Of a stretch of 43,132 nucleotides of DNA, positions 1 to 8,229 are shown one piece after another. Within the stretch, counting starts at the first letter, position 1. Each line of letters begins with the position of its first letter. The DNA is from DASPXY01 sp038227745. GTDB taxonomy: Bacteria > Planctomycetota > Planctomycetia > Gemmatales > Gemmataceae. The translations under genes and the position numbers were made by a program. The stretch covers positions 1-43,132 of the forward strand of contig JBBRPS010000003.1 in the NCBI GenBank assembly GCA_038227745.1, given 5' to 3'. The notes beneath the pieces are model-generated. The model had not been told where the DNA came from, did no database searches, and was given only the letters and a program-made list of their open reading frames with translations.

Positions 1-63
1 AGCGCGTGAGAGACACGCGCTCGCCGGCGGCTCGCGGCGCCACGGGCCGGGCCTGAAGGCCCC
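1..63. other. short non-coding edge with hairpins
   Basis: No gene is visible here. Bases 1-21 form a perfect 8-bp stem (agcgcgtg / cacgcgct) around a 5-base loop, and a second small hairpin (gggcct / aggccc) lies near 50-62, directly after the stop of the minus-strand gene that ends at 64. Either could act as a transcription terminator for that gene, but there is no T-run, so this is only a suggestion. Confidence 0.3.
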
Positions 64-1761
64 TCACTTCTCGGCCTTCGCGGGCGTGGCCGGCAACGTG
101 GCGACCTGAGCTGCCGTCGGCGCGATGAGCGGCTGCAGTCGGGCGGCGGCGTCCTGCTCTTCGCGCAGATGGCGGGCCGCCAGTTCCGCCGTCTGATTGT
201 CGCCCATGGAGCGGGCGTAGGACTCCAGCGCGGTGTACATCGCGATCTCGAAGTGCGCGGTGGCGAAGCCCTTCATCAGGTCTTGCAAGAGACGATCCAG
301 GTCGTCCTGGGCCGGATGCAGCGCCGCCCAGATCTGCTCCAGCATGTGGCTGAAAAAGCCCTTGCCGCCGGACGGCCCCTGGCCCAGCGCTCGCATCCGC
401 GCCGCCAGCGCCTCCTCCTGCCGGTGCGTGACCGCGCGATGCTCCTCCAGCACCGACCGGAGCGTCGGGTCGATGACCTCGCCGGCCATTTCCTCCAGCG
501 TCTTCACCAGCTGCGTCTCAACCGCCCAGGCGTCGTTGAGGTAGCGCAGCAGGCGCTGCTGCGGCGTCTCGTTTCGGGCCACCGCGTAGACGATCGGCGC
601 CACCGCCGGCTGCGGGACCGCCTTCGTCACGGGCGCCTCAGCCGCTCGTGGGGCAGCCGCCTGCCGCGCCGCCTTCGCCACCTCCGCACCCGCGGTGTGC
701 AACTGGGTACGGGCCTGTTCTTCCTGACGGCGGGCGGTGTTGAGGGCCTCGCGCGTTTCCTCCGCCGACTGCCGGGCTTCCTGCGCCTGCCGGCGCACCT
801 GCTCCAGCTCCTGCGCGGCAGCCTGGATCTCCTGCCGCACCCCGCGGCAGTCCTCCTCTGCCTGCGACGCCTGGCGCCGTGCCTCCTCCAGTTCCCGGTG
901 GGCCTGCTCGAGGCCGCACCGGGCCTCCTCGGACTGTCCCCGGGCCGCTTGCAGGGCCTGCTCCGCCTCGCTCATCGCTTCCCGCGCCTGGCGCAGTTCG
1001 TCCTTCGCCTGGTCGGACTGCTTGCGGACCGCCGCAATGGACTCCGCCGCCGCGTGGAACTGCTCGCGGACCGCCTGCGAATTGACCTGCGCCGACGACA
1101 GGACCTCCTCCGTCTCCCGGAAGCCCTGCAGGGCTTCCTGCGACTGCTGCTGGACCGCCTGCGCTTCCTGCTTCGCCGTCTCCAGTTCGCGCCGCGCTTC
1201 GGCGAAGGTGCGCTGGATCTGTGCGAACTCGCCGCGGACCTGCCGTGACTGCTCGCGGAGCGCGCTCACGTGCCGCTCCGTCTCGTCCACCTCGTGCCGC
1301 AGTTCCGCCGACTGCTCCCGGGCCGCCCGGATCGCCTCCTCGCTGCGGCGCAACTCTTCGGCCGCCTCACGGGTCTGCTGCCCCGTCTGCTGCAAGCGCT
1401 GGCCAGCCTCCCGGAGTTGCAGCCCGGCGGCCTCCTGCGATAGGCCGGCCTCCTGGAGTTCGTGCCCCGCCGACGCCGGTGCCGTTGCGCTCGCCGTCCG
1501 GCTCGCGGTGGCCGTGGTCTCCTGCGGCCCGGACGTGGTGCTGCGCTTCCGCGTCGTGCTGCGGGAAGCGCGCGTACCGTTCCCCGCCCCGGCCTCCGCC
1601 GCGCTCTGCCGACCCTTCGTGCCGCCCCCCCCGCCCCCGCGGCGGGCGGGCTTGCCTGCCTCCTCGACACCTTGCCCCGTCGTCGTCCCCGGCGCGACGG
1701 TCGCCTGCTGCCCCGCGGGCATGTTCGGCCCCACGGTGTTCGCTTCTTTGGTTTTGGCCAC
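64..1761 (-). CDS. coiled-coil protein with C-terminal ferritin-like YciE/DUF892 domain
   Basis: This 565-residue protein has three parts. Residues 1 to about 100 are low-complexity (Gly, Ala, Thr, Arg). Residues about 100-365 are an uninterrupted Glu/Gln/Ala/Arg-rich heptad pattern, clearly a long coiled coil. Residues about 397-545 match the YciE/YciF ferritin-like family (PF05974, DUF892), with the family's helical pattern and metal-ligand-type Glu/His residues (AVETQL, LEEHRAVTHRQEE, AHFEIAMY, REEQDAA). Family members are usually stand-alone proteins of about 160-190 residues linked to stress conditions, so the long coiled-coil extension is unusual. The start is the GTG at 1761, preceded by GAGGGGTG. 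It lies 188 bases downstream of a same-strand membrane-protein gene and could be cotranscribed with it. The exact function is unknown; a stress-related, possibly cell-envelope or nucleoid-associated role is inference. Confidence 0.85.
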   Translation of the reverse strand: MAKTKEANTVGPNMPAGQQATVAPGTTTGQGVEEAGKPARRGGGGGGTKGRQSAAEAGAGNGTRASRSTTRKRSTTSGPQETTATASRTASATAPASAGHELQEAGLSQEAAGLQLREAGQRLQQTGQQTREAAEELRRSEEAIRAAREQSAELRHEVDETERHVSALREQSRQVRGEFAQIQRTFAEARRELETAKQEAQAVQQQSQEALQGFRETEEVLSSAQVNSQAVREQFHAAAESIAAVRKQSDQAKDELRQAREAMSEAEQALQAARGQSEEARCGLEQAHRELEEARRQASQAEEDCRGVRQEIQAAAQELEQVRRQAQEARQSAEETREALNTARRQEEQARTQLHTAGAEVAKAARQAAAPRAAEAPVTKAVPQPAVAPIVYAVARNETPQQRLLRYLNDAWAVETQLVKTLEEMAGEVIDPTLRSVLEEHRAVTHRQEEALAARMRALGQGPSGGKGFFSHMLEQIWAALHPAQDDLDRLLQDLMKGFATAHFEIAMYTALESYARSMGDNQTAELAARHLREEQDAAARLQPLIAPTAAQVATLPATPAKAEK

Positions 1762-1949
1762 GTGTTCACCCCTCTCGATGCCTTAGCCGGCAGCGCGACT
1801 GTTGCGCCCGGACGAATGGCGTCCCCTTACAAAGCGCGGCGCGGCCGCTACCCGAGCCGGCCGAAAATGTGAGCCGCAAGCCTCTTCTCAGAGACCATGC
1901 AAGTGGTATGCCGCCCGCTGCCGATGCCCAAGGAAGGGGACCGGGCCGG

Positions 1950-2420
1950 TCACAGTCGCGGCGGCACGGCTGGCGGAGAGGCAGCATGGCCCCGGCCGTG
2001 CATCAGCAGCACGCGGCCCCAGCCCAGGATCAACACCAGCTCCAGCAGGGCGTCGAGCAGGTACACCAGCGAGATGACGCGGCTGGCGCTGTAAGTCACG
2101 TCAATGAACGCCAGGCCGAGCGCACTGCCGAGGGCCAGGATGGCCAGCTCGACGGCGGTCTGCCTCCGCCAGGCGGCGATGAGGAAAGCGACGCCCTCCA
2201 CCAGGACCAGGACGCCGACCGTCTTGACCAGCCAGTCGTCCGTCTTCGGCCCCGTGATTTTCTCGAACGTGTCGAGGCTCAACAGCGGCCAGAGCCCCGT
2301 GAGCAGATAATAGACTCCCTGGACCGCGAACAGGGATGTGAAAGTGACGGGCAGCTTCCAGCCCCAGGGGGTCCGGACGATGTGCTCGTCGTTCGCGGGG
2401 AGTGTGGCCATCGGGTTCAT
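1950..2420 (-). CDS. small four-helix integral membrane protein, unknown function
   Basis: A 156-residue protein with about four hydrophobic segments: LFAVQGVYYLLTGLWPLL, VKTVGVLVLVEGVAFLIAAW, VELAILALGSALGLAFI and VISLVYLLDALLELVLILGWG. It begins with a short soluble stretch and ends in a Pro/Ala-rich tail. The reading frame stays open upstream as far as 2807, but that part is Arg/Pro-rich and unlike the rest, so I place the start at the ATG at 2420, next to a GTGAGG Shine-Dalgarno-like stretch. I do not recognise a named family. Small membrane proteins with a TGPKTDxWLVKT-like loop occur widely without a known role. It is divergent from ubiE and upstream of the DUF892 gene on the same strand, which may suggest a shared stress or envelope context. 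Confidence 0.8.
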   Translation of the reverse strand: MNPMATLPANDEHIVRTPWGWKLPVTFTSLFAVQGVYYLLTGLWPLLSLDTFEKITGPKTDDWLVKTVGVLVLVEGVAFLIAAWRRQTAVELAILALGSALGLAFIDVTYSASRVISLVYLLDALLELVLILGWGRVLLMHGRGHAASPPAVPPRL

Positions 2421-2748
2421 ATGCGCCTCACGGAGTGGGAATCGCTGAGTCCGCCGCGCCAGGACTTTGCGCGGACGCCCAAATCTTCCCTCACAAAAGA
2501 TGCAAATGAAGTGCCAGTCCCCGGCGAGGAGGGCGGACCCGGATGGCCGGGGTGAGGAGTTGCCGTAGACTGTCGAGGTAGGATTTCGCGTGGGGGCGGG
2601 GCGGTGGACTTCGTGTCCCGTCTCCTCCGGGTGGGTGAGTTGGCACCTCCGCTTCTGGGGAGAGACGGCCCGTGCCGCTGCGCCCCCGAGGGAACCTGCA
2701 AGGTCGGCCGCGCTTCCAAATGGCCGCGGCCAGGGAGAGGGGGTATTC
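2421..2748. other. intergenic region between divergent genes
   Basis: This 328-base gap separates the minus-strand membrane-protein gene from ubiE and must hold the promoters of both. I could not pick out convincing -35/-10 pairs on either strand. The only clear signal is the purine-rich GGGAGAGGGGG at about 2733-2743, just ahead of the ubiE GTG. Several frames are open across it, but their translations are Arg/Pro-rich shadows. Confidence 0.5.
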
Positions 2749-3507
2749 GTGACCAGTGTGCTGCTCGACAAGCGCGAGGACCGCATCCGCCGAATGTTTG
2801 GCCACATCGCCCCAACCTACGATCTGCTCAACCACCTGCTCAGCCTCAACATCGACCACTACTGGCGCCGCCGTACCACCCAGCTCGTGCCGCCGTCCGG
2901 CGACGCGCCGATCCTCGACCTCTGCACCGGCACCGGCGACCTCGCCCTGGCCTACGACCGCGCCGCCGCGGGCCGCGTGCCGATCGTCGGCGCCGACTTC
3001 TGCCACGAGATGCTCGCCCGCGCCGGCGCCAAGACACGGCAGCGCCACGCCGCCGACCGCATCCGCTTCCTCGAGGCCGACGCCCAGAAGCTGCCGTTCC
3101 CCGACGACGCCTTTCAGATCACCACGGTCGCGTTCGGCCTGCGCAACGTCACCGACACCGACCGCGGCCTGGCCGAGATGGTGCGCGTGACGCGGCCCGG
3201 CGGCCGCGTGGCGATCCTGGAGTTCTCGCAGCCGCGCGGCTGGCTGCTCGGCCGGCTGTACCGCTTCTACTTCCGCTGGGTGCTGCCGCTGATCGGCCAG
3301 ACCGTCTCGCGCAGCAAGGACAACGCCTACCGCTACCTGCCGGCGAGCGTCATGGAGTTCCCCGACGGCGAGGCCCTCGCCGAGCGCCTGCGCCGCCACG
3401 GCCTGCGCGACGTCCGCTGGCACCCGCTGACGTTCGGCATCGCCTCCCTCTACGTCGGCACCAAACCGGACAGGCTGACGGCCCTCGGCACCGAGAGATC
3501 TCGATGA
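2749..3507 (+). CDS. ubiE: UbiE/MenG-type demethylmenaquinone methyltransferase
   Basis: A 252-residue SAM-dependent methyltransferase that carries out the C-methylation of demethylmenaquinone (or the ubiquinone precursor), a late step of respiratory quinone synthesis. The N-terminal signature FGHIAPTYDLLNHLLSLNID is typical of the family. The SAM-binding motif is ILDLCTGTGDLAL, followed by GADFCHEML, the EADAQKLPFPDDAF segment and the diagnostic FGLRNVTD; ILEFSQP follows as expected. I chose the GTG at 2749 because GGGAGAGGGGG lies just upstream and the family homology starts about ten residues later; an open frame back to 2590 does not look like protein. The stop overlaps the hemE start (ATGA), indicating translational coupling. 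Since planctomycetes generally use menaquinone, the menG role is more likely, but that is an inference. Confidence 0.95.
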   Translation: MTSVLLDKREDRIRRMFGHIAPTYDLLNHLLSLNIDHYWRRRTTQLVPPSGDAPILDLCTGTGDLALAYDRAAAGRVPIVGADFCHEMLARAGAKTRQRHAADRIRFLEADAQKLPFPDDAFQITTVAFGLRNVTDTDRGLAEMVRVTRPGGRVAILEFSQPRGWLLGRLYRFYFRWVLPLIGQTVSRSKDNAYRYLPASVMEFPDGEALAERLRRHGLRDVRWHPLTFGIASLYVGTKPDRLTALGTERSR

Positions 3508-4532
3508 TGGACACTCCCTCTCCGCCCCGCTCCCCCGGTCATCTTCTCGTGCGGGCCGCCCGCGGCGAGCCGGTCGAGCGGCCGCCCGTCTGGGCCATGC
3601 GCCAGGCCGGGCGTTGGGACCCGGAGTTCAACCGCGTCCGCGCCGGCCTGCCGTTCTACGAGTTCTCGGAGAACGTCGAGCTGTCGGCGCAGGCGTCGTT
3701 GCTGCCGCGCCGCTTCGGCGTGGACGGCATCATCCTCTTCTACGACATCACCACGCTCGCGGTCGCCATGGGCCTGCCGTTCACCCTGCGACCGGCGCAG
3801 GGCCCCGTTCCCGACCGCCCGGTGCGCACCCTGGACGACGTGCGGCGGCTGGAGGCCAACCCCGACCCCGAGCGCTTCGGGCACGTGCGGCAGCTGCTGC
3901 AGCGCGTGCGCGCCGAGCTGAACGGCGCGCTGCCGGCGATCGTCTTCGCGGGCGCCCCGTTCACGGTCGCGACCTACTGCATCGGCACCGGCAAGGACAT
4001 GGACGCGACGCGGCGCTTCGTCCGCGAGCAGCCTGCCGTCTGGGATGCGCTGCTGGAGCGGTTGACGAGGGCGACGATCCACTTCCTCGACTGCCTGGCG
4101 CGCGAGGGGGCGGACCTGTACCAGCTCTTCGACTCCTGGGCGGGGATGCTGGAGCGCGGCGAGTACGAGCGCTGGGCGCAGCCGCAGCACCGGGCCGTCT
4201 TCGCCGCGGTGCGCCGGGTGCCGCGCATCCTGTTCGTCAAGGAAGGGCCGTACCTCGACCTGATGGCGGCGACGGGGGCGGACGCGATCAGCCTGGGGAC
4301 GCGCCACGACCTCGCCGAGGCACGGCGGCTGTACCCGCACCTGAGCTTCCAGGGGAACGTGGACGAGGAGCTGCTGCGGGCCGGTACGCCGGAACAGGTC
4401 GCCGAGGCGACGCGCCGCTGCGTGGCGGCGGGCGGCGGGCAGCGGCACATCGTCAACCTCAACCACGGCGTGGACCGCGCCACGCCGGTCGCGAACTTCG
4501 AGGCCTATGTCGGCGCGGCGCAGGGGAGGTGA
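3504..4532 (+). CDS. hemE: uroporphyrinogen decarboxylase
   Basis: A 342-residue enzyme of normal family length that decarboxylates the four acetate side chains of uroporphyrinogen III to give coproporphyrinogen III in heme synthesis. Key residues are present: the RQAGR loop near residue 32, the substrate-binding Asp in LFYDITT, the Tyr in VATYCIGTG, FDSWAG, and the His in NLNHGV near the C terminus. The RQAGR motif is followed by WDPEF rather than the usual YLPEY, and the glycine-rich loop reads GTGKDMD, so it is a divergent branch. The start is the first ATG of ATGATGG, overlapping the ubiE stop by four bases, with GAGAG upstream. Coupling of a quinone gene and a heme gene fits joint supply of electron-transport cofactors. 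Confidence 0.96.
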   Translation: MMDTPSPPRSPGHLLVRAARGEPVERPPVWAMRQAGRWDPEFNRVRAGLPFYEFSENVELSAQASLLPRRFGVDGIILFYDITTLAVAMGLPFTLRPAQGPVPDRPVRTLDDVRRLEANPDPERFGHVRQLLQRVRAELNGALPAIVFAGAPFTVATYCIGTGKDMDATRRFVREQPAVWDALLERLTRATIHFLDCLAREGADLYQLFDSWAGMLERGEYERWAQPQHRAVFAAVRRVPRILFVKEGPYLDLMAATGADAISLGTRHDLAEARRLYPHLSFQGNVDEELLRAGTPEQVAEATRRCVAAGGGQRHIVNLNHGVDRATPVANFEAYVGAAQGR

Positions 4533-4937
4533 CCTCAAAGCCCACGGGCCGCGGCCCGTGGGTCCGGCCCTTCGCGGTCAGCCCTCTCTCATGATCCTTT
4601 AATCGCCCCCCTGCTACCGTACGTTTCATCCGGAACCATGTGGAGGACGGATCGCGCCCGCGAGGCGATCTTCCGGGACCTGCGAGAGTCTGTGGTCGGT
4701 GAGCGCGCCGGTACCCCTTCACCCCCACGGCTCTCGCATTTTCCCCGGGCGGCTGGCGAATTCCCTTGTGGCCGCCTTCTCGGAGCATCTATCCTCAAGG
4801 GAGGGGGAAGGCGCCCGGGCCAGCGGCACGCGCTGCCGGCAAGCCACGGTCGCCGTCCCCGCGTTCGGCGGCGGTCCCTGCCGGGCGGGTTCGGCGCCCG
4901 CCCCACCGCCGCGGCATCCGGAAGAAGGGGGCCCCCC
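4533..4937. other. intergenic region upstream of the two-component operon
   Basis: Apart from the palindrome at 4541-4562, this 405-base gap holds no gene I can support; the open frame starting at 4638 merges into the response regulator but looks non-coding before 4938. A weak promoter-like pair, TTGTGG at 4766-4771 and TATCCT at 4790-4795 with an 18-base spacer, is the best candidate for driving the response regulator and kinase. I give it little weight in such GC-rich DNA. Confidence 0.35.
4541..4562. terminator. perfect 22-bp palindrome after hemE
   Basis: Eight bases after the hemE stop, positions 4541-4562 form a perfect palindrome, cccacgggcc followed by gc and its complement. As RNA it would make a strong GC hairpin. 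No T-run follows, so it is a weak candidate for an intrinsic terminator and may equally be an mRNA-stabilising hairpin or a protein site. Confidence 0.4.
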
Positions 4938-5615
4938 ATGCGCGTGCTTCTTGTCGAGGACCACAAGCCCATGGTCCGGGCGCTCCGCCAGGGCCTGGAG
5001 GAGGAAGGCTTCGCGGTCGATGTCGCCCAGGACGGTGAGGAGGCGGACTACAAGGCGCGGTCGGCCAACTACGACATCATCATCCTCGACCTCATGCTCC
5101 CCAAGGAAGACGGCCTGTCGCTGTTGCAGAAGTGGCGCCGCGCCGGCATCGGCGCCCACGTCCTCGTCCTGACCGCCCGCGGCAGCATCGAGGACAAGGT
5201 CAAGGGCCTCGACTTCGGCGCCGACGACTACCTCACCAAGCCGTTCCAGTGGGAGGAGTTGCTCGCCCGCCTGCGCGTCCTGATCCGCCGCGGCCACCAG
5301 GTCAAGGACCCCGTGCTCCGCGTCCACGACCTGGAGATCGACACCAACGCCCGCACCGTCAAGCGCGCCGGCAAGCCGATCAAGCTCACGCCCAAGGAGT
5401 ACGCCCTGCTGCAGTTCCTCGCCCTCCACCACGGCAAGGTCGTCAGCCGCTCGATGATCTGGGAACACCTCTACGACGAGCACGACGAGAACACGTCCAA
5501 CGTCGTCGATGTGTACATCCGCTACCTGCGCGGCAAGGTCGATCACGGCTTCGAGCCGCCTCTCATCCTGACGCGCTGGGGAGAGGGTTACATGCTGCGC
5601 GGGGAGGATTCATGA
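4938..5615 (+). CDS. OmpR/PhoB-family response regulator
   Basis: A 225-residue DNA-binding response regulator. The receiver domain (residues 1 to about 118) has the acidic pocket E7/D8, the phospho-acceptor Asp51 in ILDLMLP, Thr79 in VLTAR and Lys101 in YLTKPF. The C-terminal winged-helix domain (about 128-222) shows the expected KLTPKEYALLQFLALHHGKVVSR and NVVDVYIRYLRGKVD motifs. The ATG at 4938 follows GAAGAAGGGGG. Its stop overlaps the start of the histidine-kinase gene (ATGA), so the two are translationally coupled partners. Sequence features resemble the CopR/CusR/MprA-type branch, but the signal and target genes cannot be read from the sequence. Confidence 0.95.
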   Translation: MRVLLVEDHKPMVRALRQGLEEEGFAVDVAQDGEEADYKARSANYDIIILDLMLPKEDGLSLLQKWRRAGIGAHVLVLTARGSIEDKVKGLDFGADDYLTKPFQWEELLARLRVLIRRGHQVKDPVLRVHDLEIDTNARTVKRAGKPIKLTPKEYALLQFLALHHGKVVSRSMIWEHLYDEHDENTSNVVDVYIRYLRGKVDHGFEPPLILTRWGEGYMLRGEDS

Positions 5616-7360
5616 AGTCAATTCGCCTCTCGCTCGTCCTCTATTTCCTGGTGCTGCTGGCCGGGGCGCTGGGCGCGGTCTCGGTGCTGGCGTACCGGAC
5701 GGCGGAGCAGAGCCTCCAGGAGAAGCAGAAGAGCGTCAGTACCCTGCTGCGGACCAAGCACGAGGCCAAGCTCGACGAGCTGCTCCTGCAGGAGGCGCGT
5801 ACCCTGGCGAACTTCGTCAAGGTGCAGACCGCCCCGCACGACCGGCGTTTCATCCCGCTGCAATCGCTGGGTCTGCTCCCCGCGCTGGCCACCCCCGCCG
5901 CCGTCGGGGCCATACCGCTCTGGGGCCTGCAAGGCTGCGAAGGCCCCTTGCGCGACTTTTTCCTGCCGCGGATGATTCACACCCGCACCATCGGCAACAT
6001 CATGCTGCCCGACCAGGAAGGCCAGCTGACCCAGTTCGTCCAGGTCAACGGCGACCGCGGGGCCGAGTGGCGCTCGTCCTCCCTCGGCCGGCACGCCCTC
6101 CCCTTCGACCCCAGGGAGTTTTCCGGCGGCCTCCTGGTGGACTGGAAGTTCGATAACGGCGAACTCGCCGGCAAGCCGCTGCGCCGGGTCACGCTCAAGG
6201 TGTCGCGGTTCCGTATCGATTTTCGGTCGCCCTCGTGGATGAAGAAAGGCGGCCCCGGCCGTCGGTCGGACAGCGCCCTGCGCGTGTCGTTCGCCCCCCC
6301 GCCCTTCCCCTCGACGCTCTTCATCCAGGGTGCCTACGACACGTCGCGGCCTGACGGGGTTCTGGGCCGCCTGCAGGAGGAGTACGACCACGACCTCGCC
6401 CGGCTGGAACAGTCCGCGCAGGAGAACCTGCAAACCCTGGGGAAGAACCTGCTGGCGGTGAGCATGCTCACCTTCGCGGCCACGCTGCTCGGCATCTTCT
6501 CCCTGGTGCGGCTGGGACTGCTGCCGCTGCGCCGCCTCTCCGACGCCGTCAGCCAGGTGTCCGCGAAGGACTTCCGCCTGCCGCTGGACGGCGCCCGCAT
6601 GCCCTACGAGCTGCGGCCCATCGTCGAGCGCCTGCAACAGACGCTGGGGCTGCTCGGGCGCGCCTTTGCGCGCGAGAAGCAGGCGGCGGCCGACATCTCG
6701 CACGAGCTGCGCACCCCGCTGGCCGCCCTGCTCACCACGCTCGACGTCGCCCTGCGCAAGCCGCGCCAGCCCGAAGAGTACCGCGAGTTGATGGAGGAGT
6801 GCCGTTCGAGCGGCCAGCACATGTACGGCCTGGTGGAGCGACTGCTGACGCTGGCGCGCCTGGACGCCGGGGTCGATCACCTGCGGCCGCGCGAGGTGGA
6901 CCTGGGGCAACTCGCGGAGCAGTGCGCGTTGCTGGTCCGACCGCTCGCCGAGGCGCGCGGGTTGAGTATCCGGTTGCACCGGAACGGGCCGGCGTGCCTG
7001 ACCGCGGACCCCGACAAGCTGCGCGAGGTGGTGACGAACCTGCTGCACAACGCCATCGAGTACAACCGCCCCGACGGGTCGATCGACGTGGCGGTGGAGC
7101 GGCAGAACGGCGACGTGCGCGTCGAGGTGCGCGACACGGGCATCGGCATCTCGCCGGAGGCGCGGCAGCACCTGTTCGAGCGCTTCTACCGCGCCGACCC
7201 GTCGCGCGCGGCGGACGGCCTGCACGCCGGGCTGGGGCTGGCGATCGTCAAGGGGTACGTGGACCTGATGGGCGGCGCCATCGACGTGGAGAGCACCGAG
7301 GGGCAGGGCAGCACGTTCCGCGTCCGCCTGCCGGTGCGGGCTGAAGGCGCACGGGTCTAG
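5612..7360 (+). CDS. membrane sensor histidine kinase, partner of the upstream regulator
   Basis: A 582-residue sensor kinase. It has an N-terminal membrane segment (residues about 7-27), a long extracytoplasmic sensor region (about 28-278), a second membrane segment (about 279-300), then a HAMP linker. The HisKA dimerisation domain carries the phospho-acceptor His364 in DISHELRTPLAALL. The ATPase domain shows the N box (LLHNAIEYN, Asn480), the G1 box DTGIGIS, an F box (LFERFYR) and the G2 box GLGLAIVKGY. It starts at an ATG overlapping the response-regulator stop. The sensor region has no domain I recognise; it includes an Arg/Lys-rich stretch around residues 205-230. The ligand is unknown. 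Confidence 0.95.
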   Translation: MKSIRLSLVLYFLVLLAGALGAVSVLAYRTAEQSLQEKQKSVSTLLRTKHEAKLDELLLQEARTLANFVKVQTAPHDRRFIPLQSLGLLPALATPAAVGAIPLWGLQGCEGPLRDFFLPRMIHTRTIGNIMLPDQEGQLTQFVQVNGDRGAEWRSSSLGRHALPFDPREFSGGLLVDWKFDNGELAGKPLRRVTLKVSRFRIDFRSPSWMKKGGPGRRSDSALRVSFAPPPFPSTLFIQGAYDTSRPDGVLGRLQEEYDHDLARLEQSAQENLQTLGKNLLAVSMLTFAATLLGIFSLVRLGLLPLRRLSDAVSQVSAKDFRLPLDGARMPYELRPIVERLQQTLGLLGRAFAREKQAAADISHELRTPLAALLTTLDVALRKPRQPEEYRELMEECRSSGQHMYGLVERLLTLARLDAGVDHLRPREVDLGQLAEQCALLVRPLAEARGLSIRLHRNGPACLTADPDKLREVVTNLLHNAIEYNRPDGSIDVAVERQNGDVRVEVRDTGIGISPEARQHLFERFYRADPSRAADGLHAGLGLAIVKGYVDLMGGAIDVESTEGQGSTFRVRLPVRAEGARV

Positions 7361-7388
7361 TACACCGCGGCAGAAATGAGTGACCGTT

Positions 7389-7473
7389 CGTTTAGCCGCG
7401 AGCGGTGAGCCAGATCCCGCTGCGCGGGGGGCGAGCGCGGGCCCCGCGCTCGCCCGAGGCTCGCGGCTAAACG
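7389..7473. repeat. nested palindromic repeat upstream of the ECF sigma gene
   Basis: Perfect 15-base outer arms (cgtttagccgcgagc at 7389-7403 and its complement at 7459-7473) enclose a second perfect hairpin with 10-base arms (gcgagcgcgg at 7431-7440, ccgcgctcgc at 7444-7453, loop gcc). Such nested palindromes resemble REP- or MITE-like extragenic elements. It fills most of the gap between the kinase stop and the ECF start, so it may also end transcription of the two-component operon. Confidence 0.65.
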
Positions 7474-7492
7474 GCTACTGGAGTAGCAGCGC

Positions 7493-8137
7493 ATGCCAAG
7501 GTTCGCGACGGCCACCCCCAGGCAGTACCTCGCCGCCCCCCCTGCGGCGCGCCACGATGACCCGGAGGTCGGGCTGATGCTGCGCGTGCAGCGGGACGAA
7601 CCCGGGGCCTTCCAGGAGATAGTCGAGGTGTACTGGTCGAAGGTGTTCGGCCGCTTCGTGCGCTGCCTGCACGACCGCCAGGAGGCCGAGGACCTGGCGC
7701 AGGAAGTCTTCCTGCGCCTGTACCGCGCCCGCAAGAGTTACCAGCCGCGCGCGAAGTTCGCGACCTGGCTGTTCCATATCAGCAAAAACGTGGCCCGCAA
7801 CGCCCTGCGGTCGCGGCGGCGCCGGCCGTGCGTCCGCCTGAGCGTGCTGGAAAGCCCGGGGCAGGAGACGCAGGCGGAGCGGCTGCTGGCCGACGGCGCC
7901 GACTCGCCGTCGCGGCCGCTGGAGCGCTCCGAGCTGGCGCACGTGGTGCGGCAGGCGGTCTCCGGATTGGGCGGCCGGCAGCGCACCGCCCTGGAGCTGT
8001 TCCAGTTCCAGGACCGCAGTTACGCCGAGATCGCCGCCGAGATGGACATGAGTCCGAAGGCGGCGAAGAGCCTCCTCTACCGCGCCCGCAACCAGCTTCG
8101 CGCCAACCTGACGCAGTTCATGGCGACGCGCGACTGA
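7493..8137 (+). CDS. ECF-type RNA polymerase sigma-70 factor
   Basis: A 214-residue extracytoplasmic-function sigma factor. Region 2 spans about residues 38-105, with the core-binding signature DLAQEVFLRLYRAR and FATWLFHISKNVARNALRSRRRR. Region 4 (about 150-205) has the helix-turn-helix YAEIAAEMDMSPKAAKSLLYRARNQLR. There is no region 3, as expected for this class. A 35-residue disordered N-terminal extension precedes region 2. The ATG at 7493 follows GGAG at 7480. No anti-sigma gene is adjacent: the next gene is convergent, so regulation is not obvious from the context. It could be controlled by the two-component system upstream, but a palindromic repeat separates them and this is speculation. 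Confidence 0.94.
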   Translation: MPRFATATPRQYLAAPPAARHDDPEVGLMLRVQRDEPGAFQEIVEVYWSKVFGRFVRCLHDRQEAEDLAQEVFLRLYRARKSYQPRAKFATWLFHISKNVARNALRSRRRRPCVRLSVLESPGQETQAERLLADGADSPSRPLERSELAHVVRQAVSGLGGRQRTALELFQFQDRSYAEIAAEMDMSPKAAKSLLYRARNQLRANLTQFMATRD

Positions 8138-8229
8138 CGGCGCCGCCTCGCGCCTGCGGCTTCGCGATCTCCGGGCGGCGCTGCTCCGGCAGCAGCCGGT
8201 CGAAATATTACTTTCGGCGCGGAAGGTGA

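Noticed and set aside
4638..4937. 100-residue N-terminal extension of the response regulator
   Set aside because: The receiver domain begins exactly at the ATG at 4938 after a Shine-Dalgarno; the upstream stretch has no protein-like pattern.
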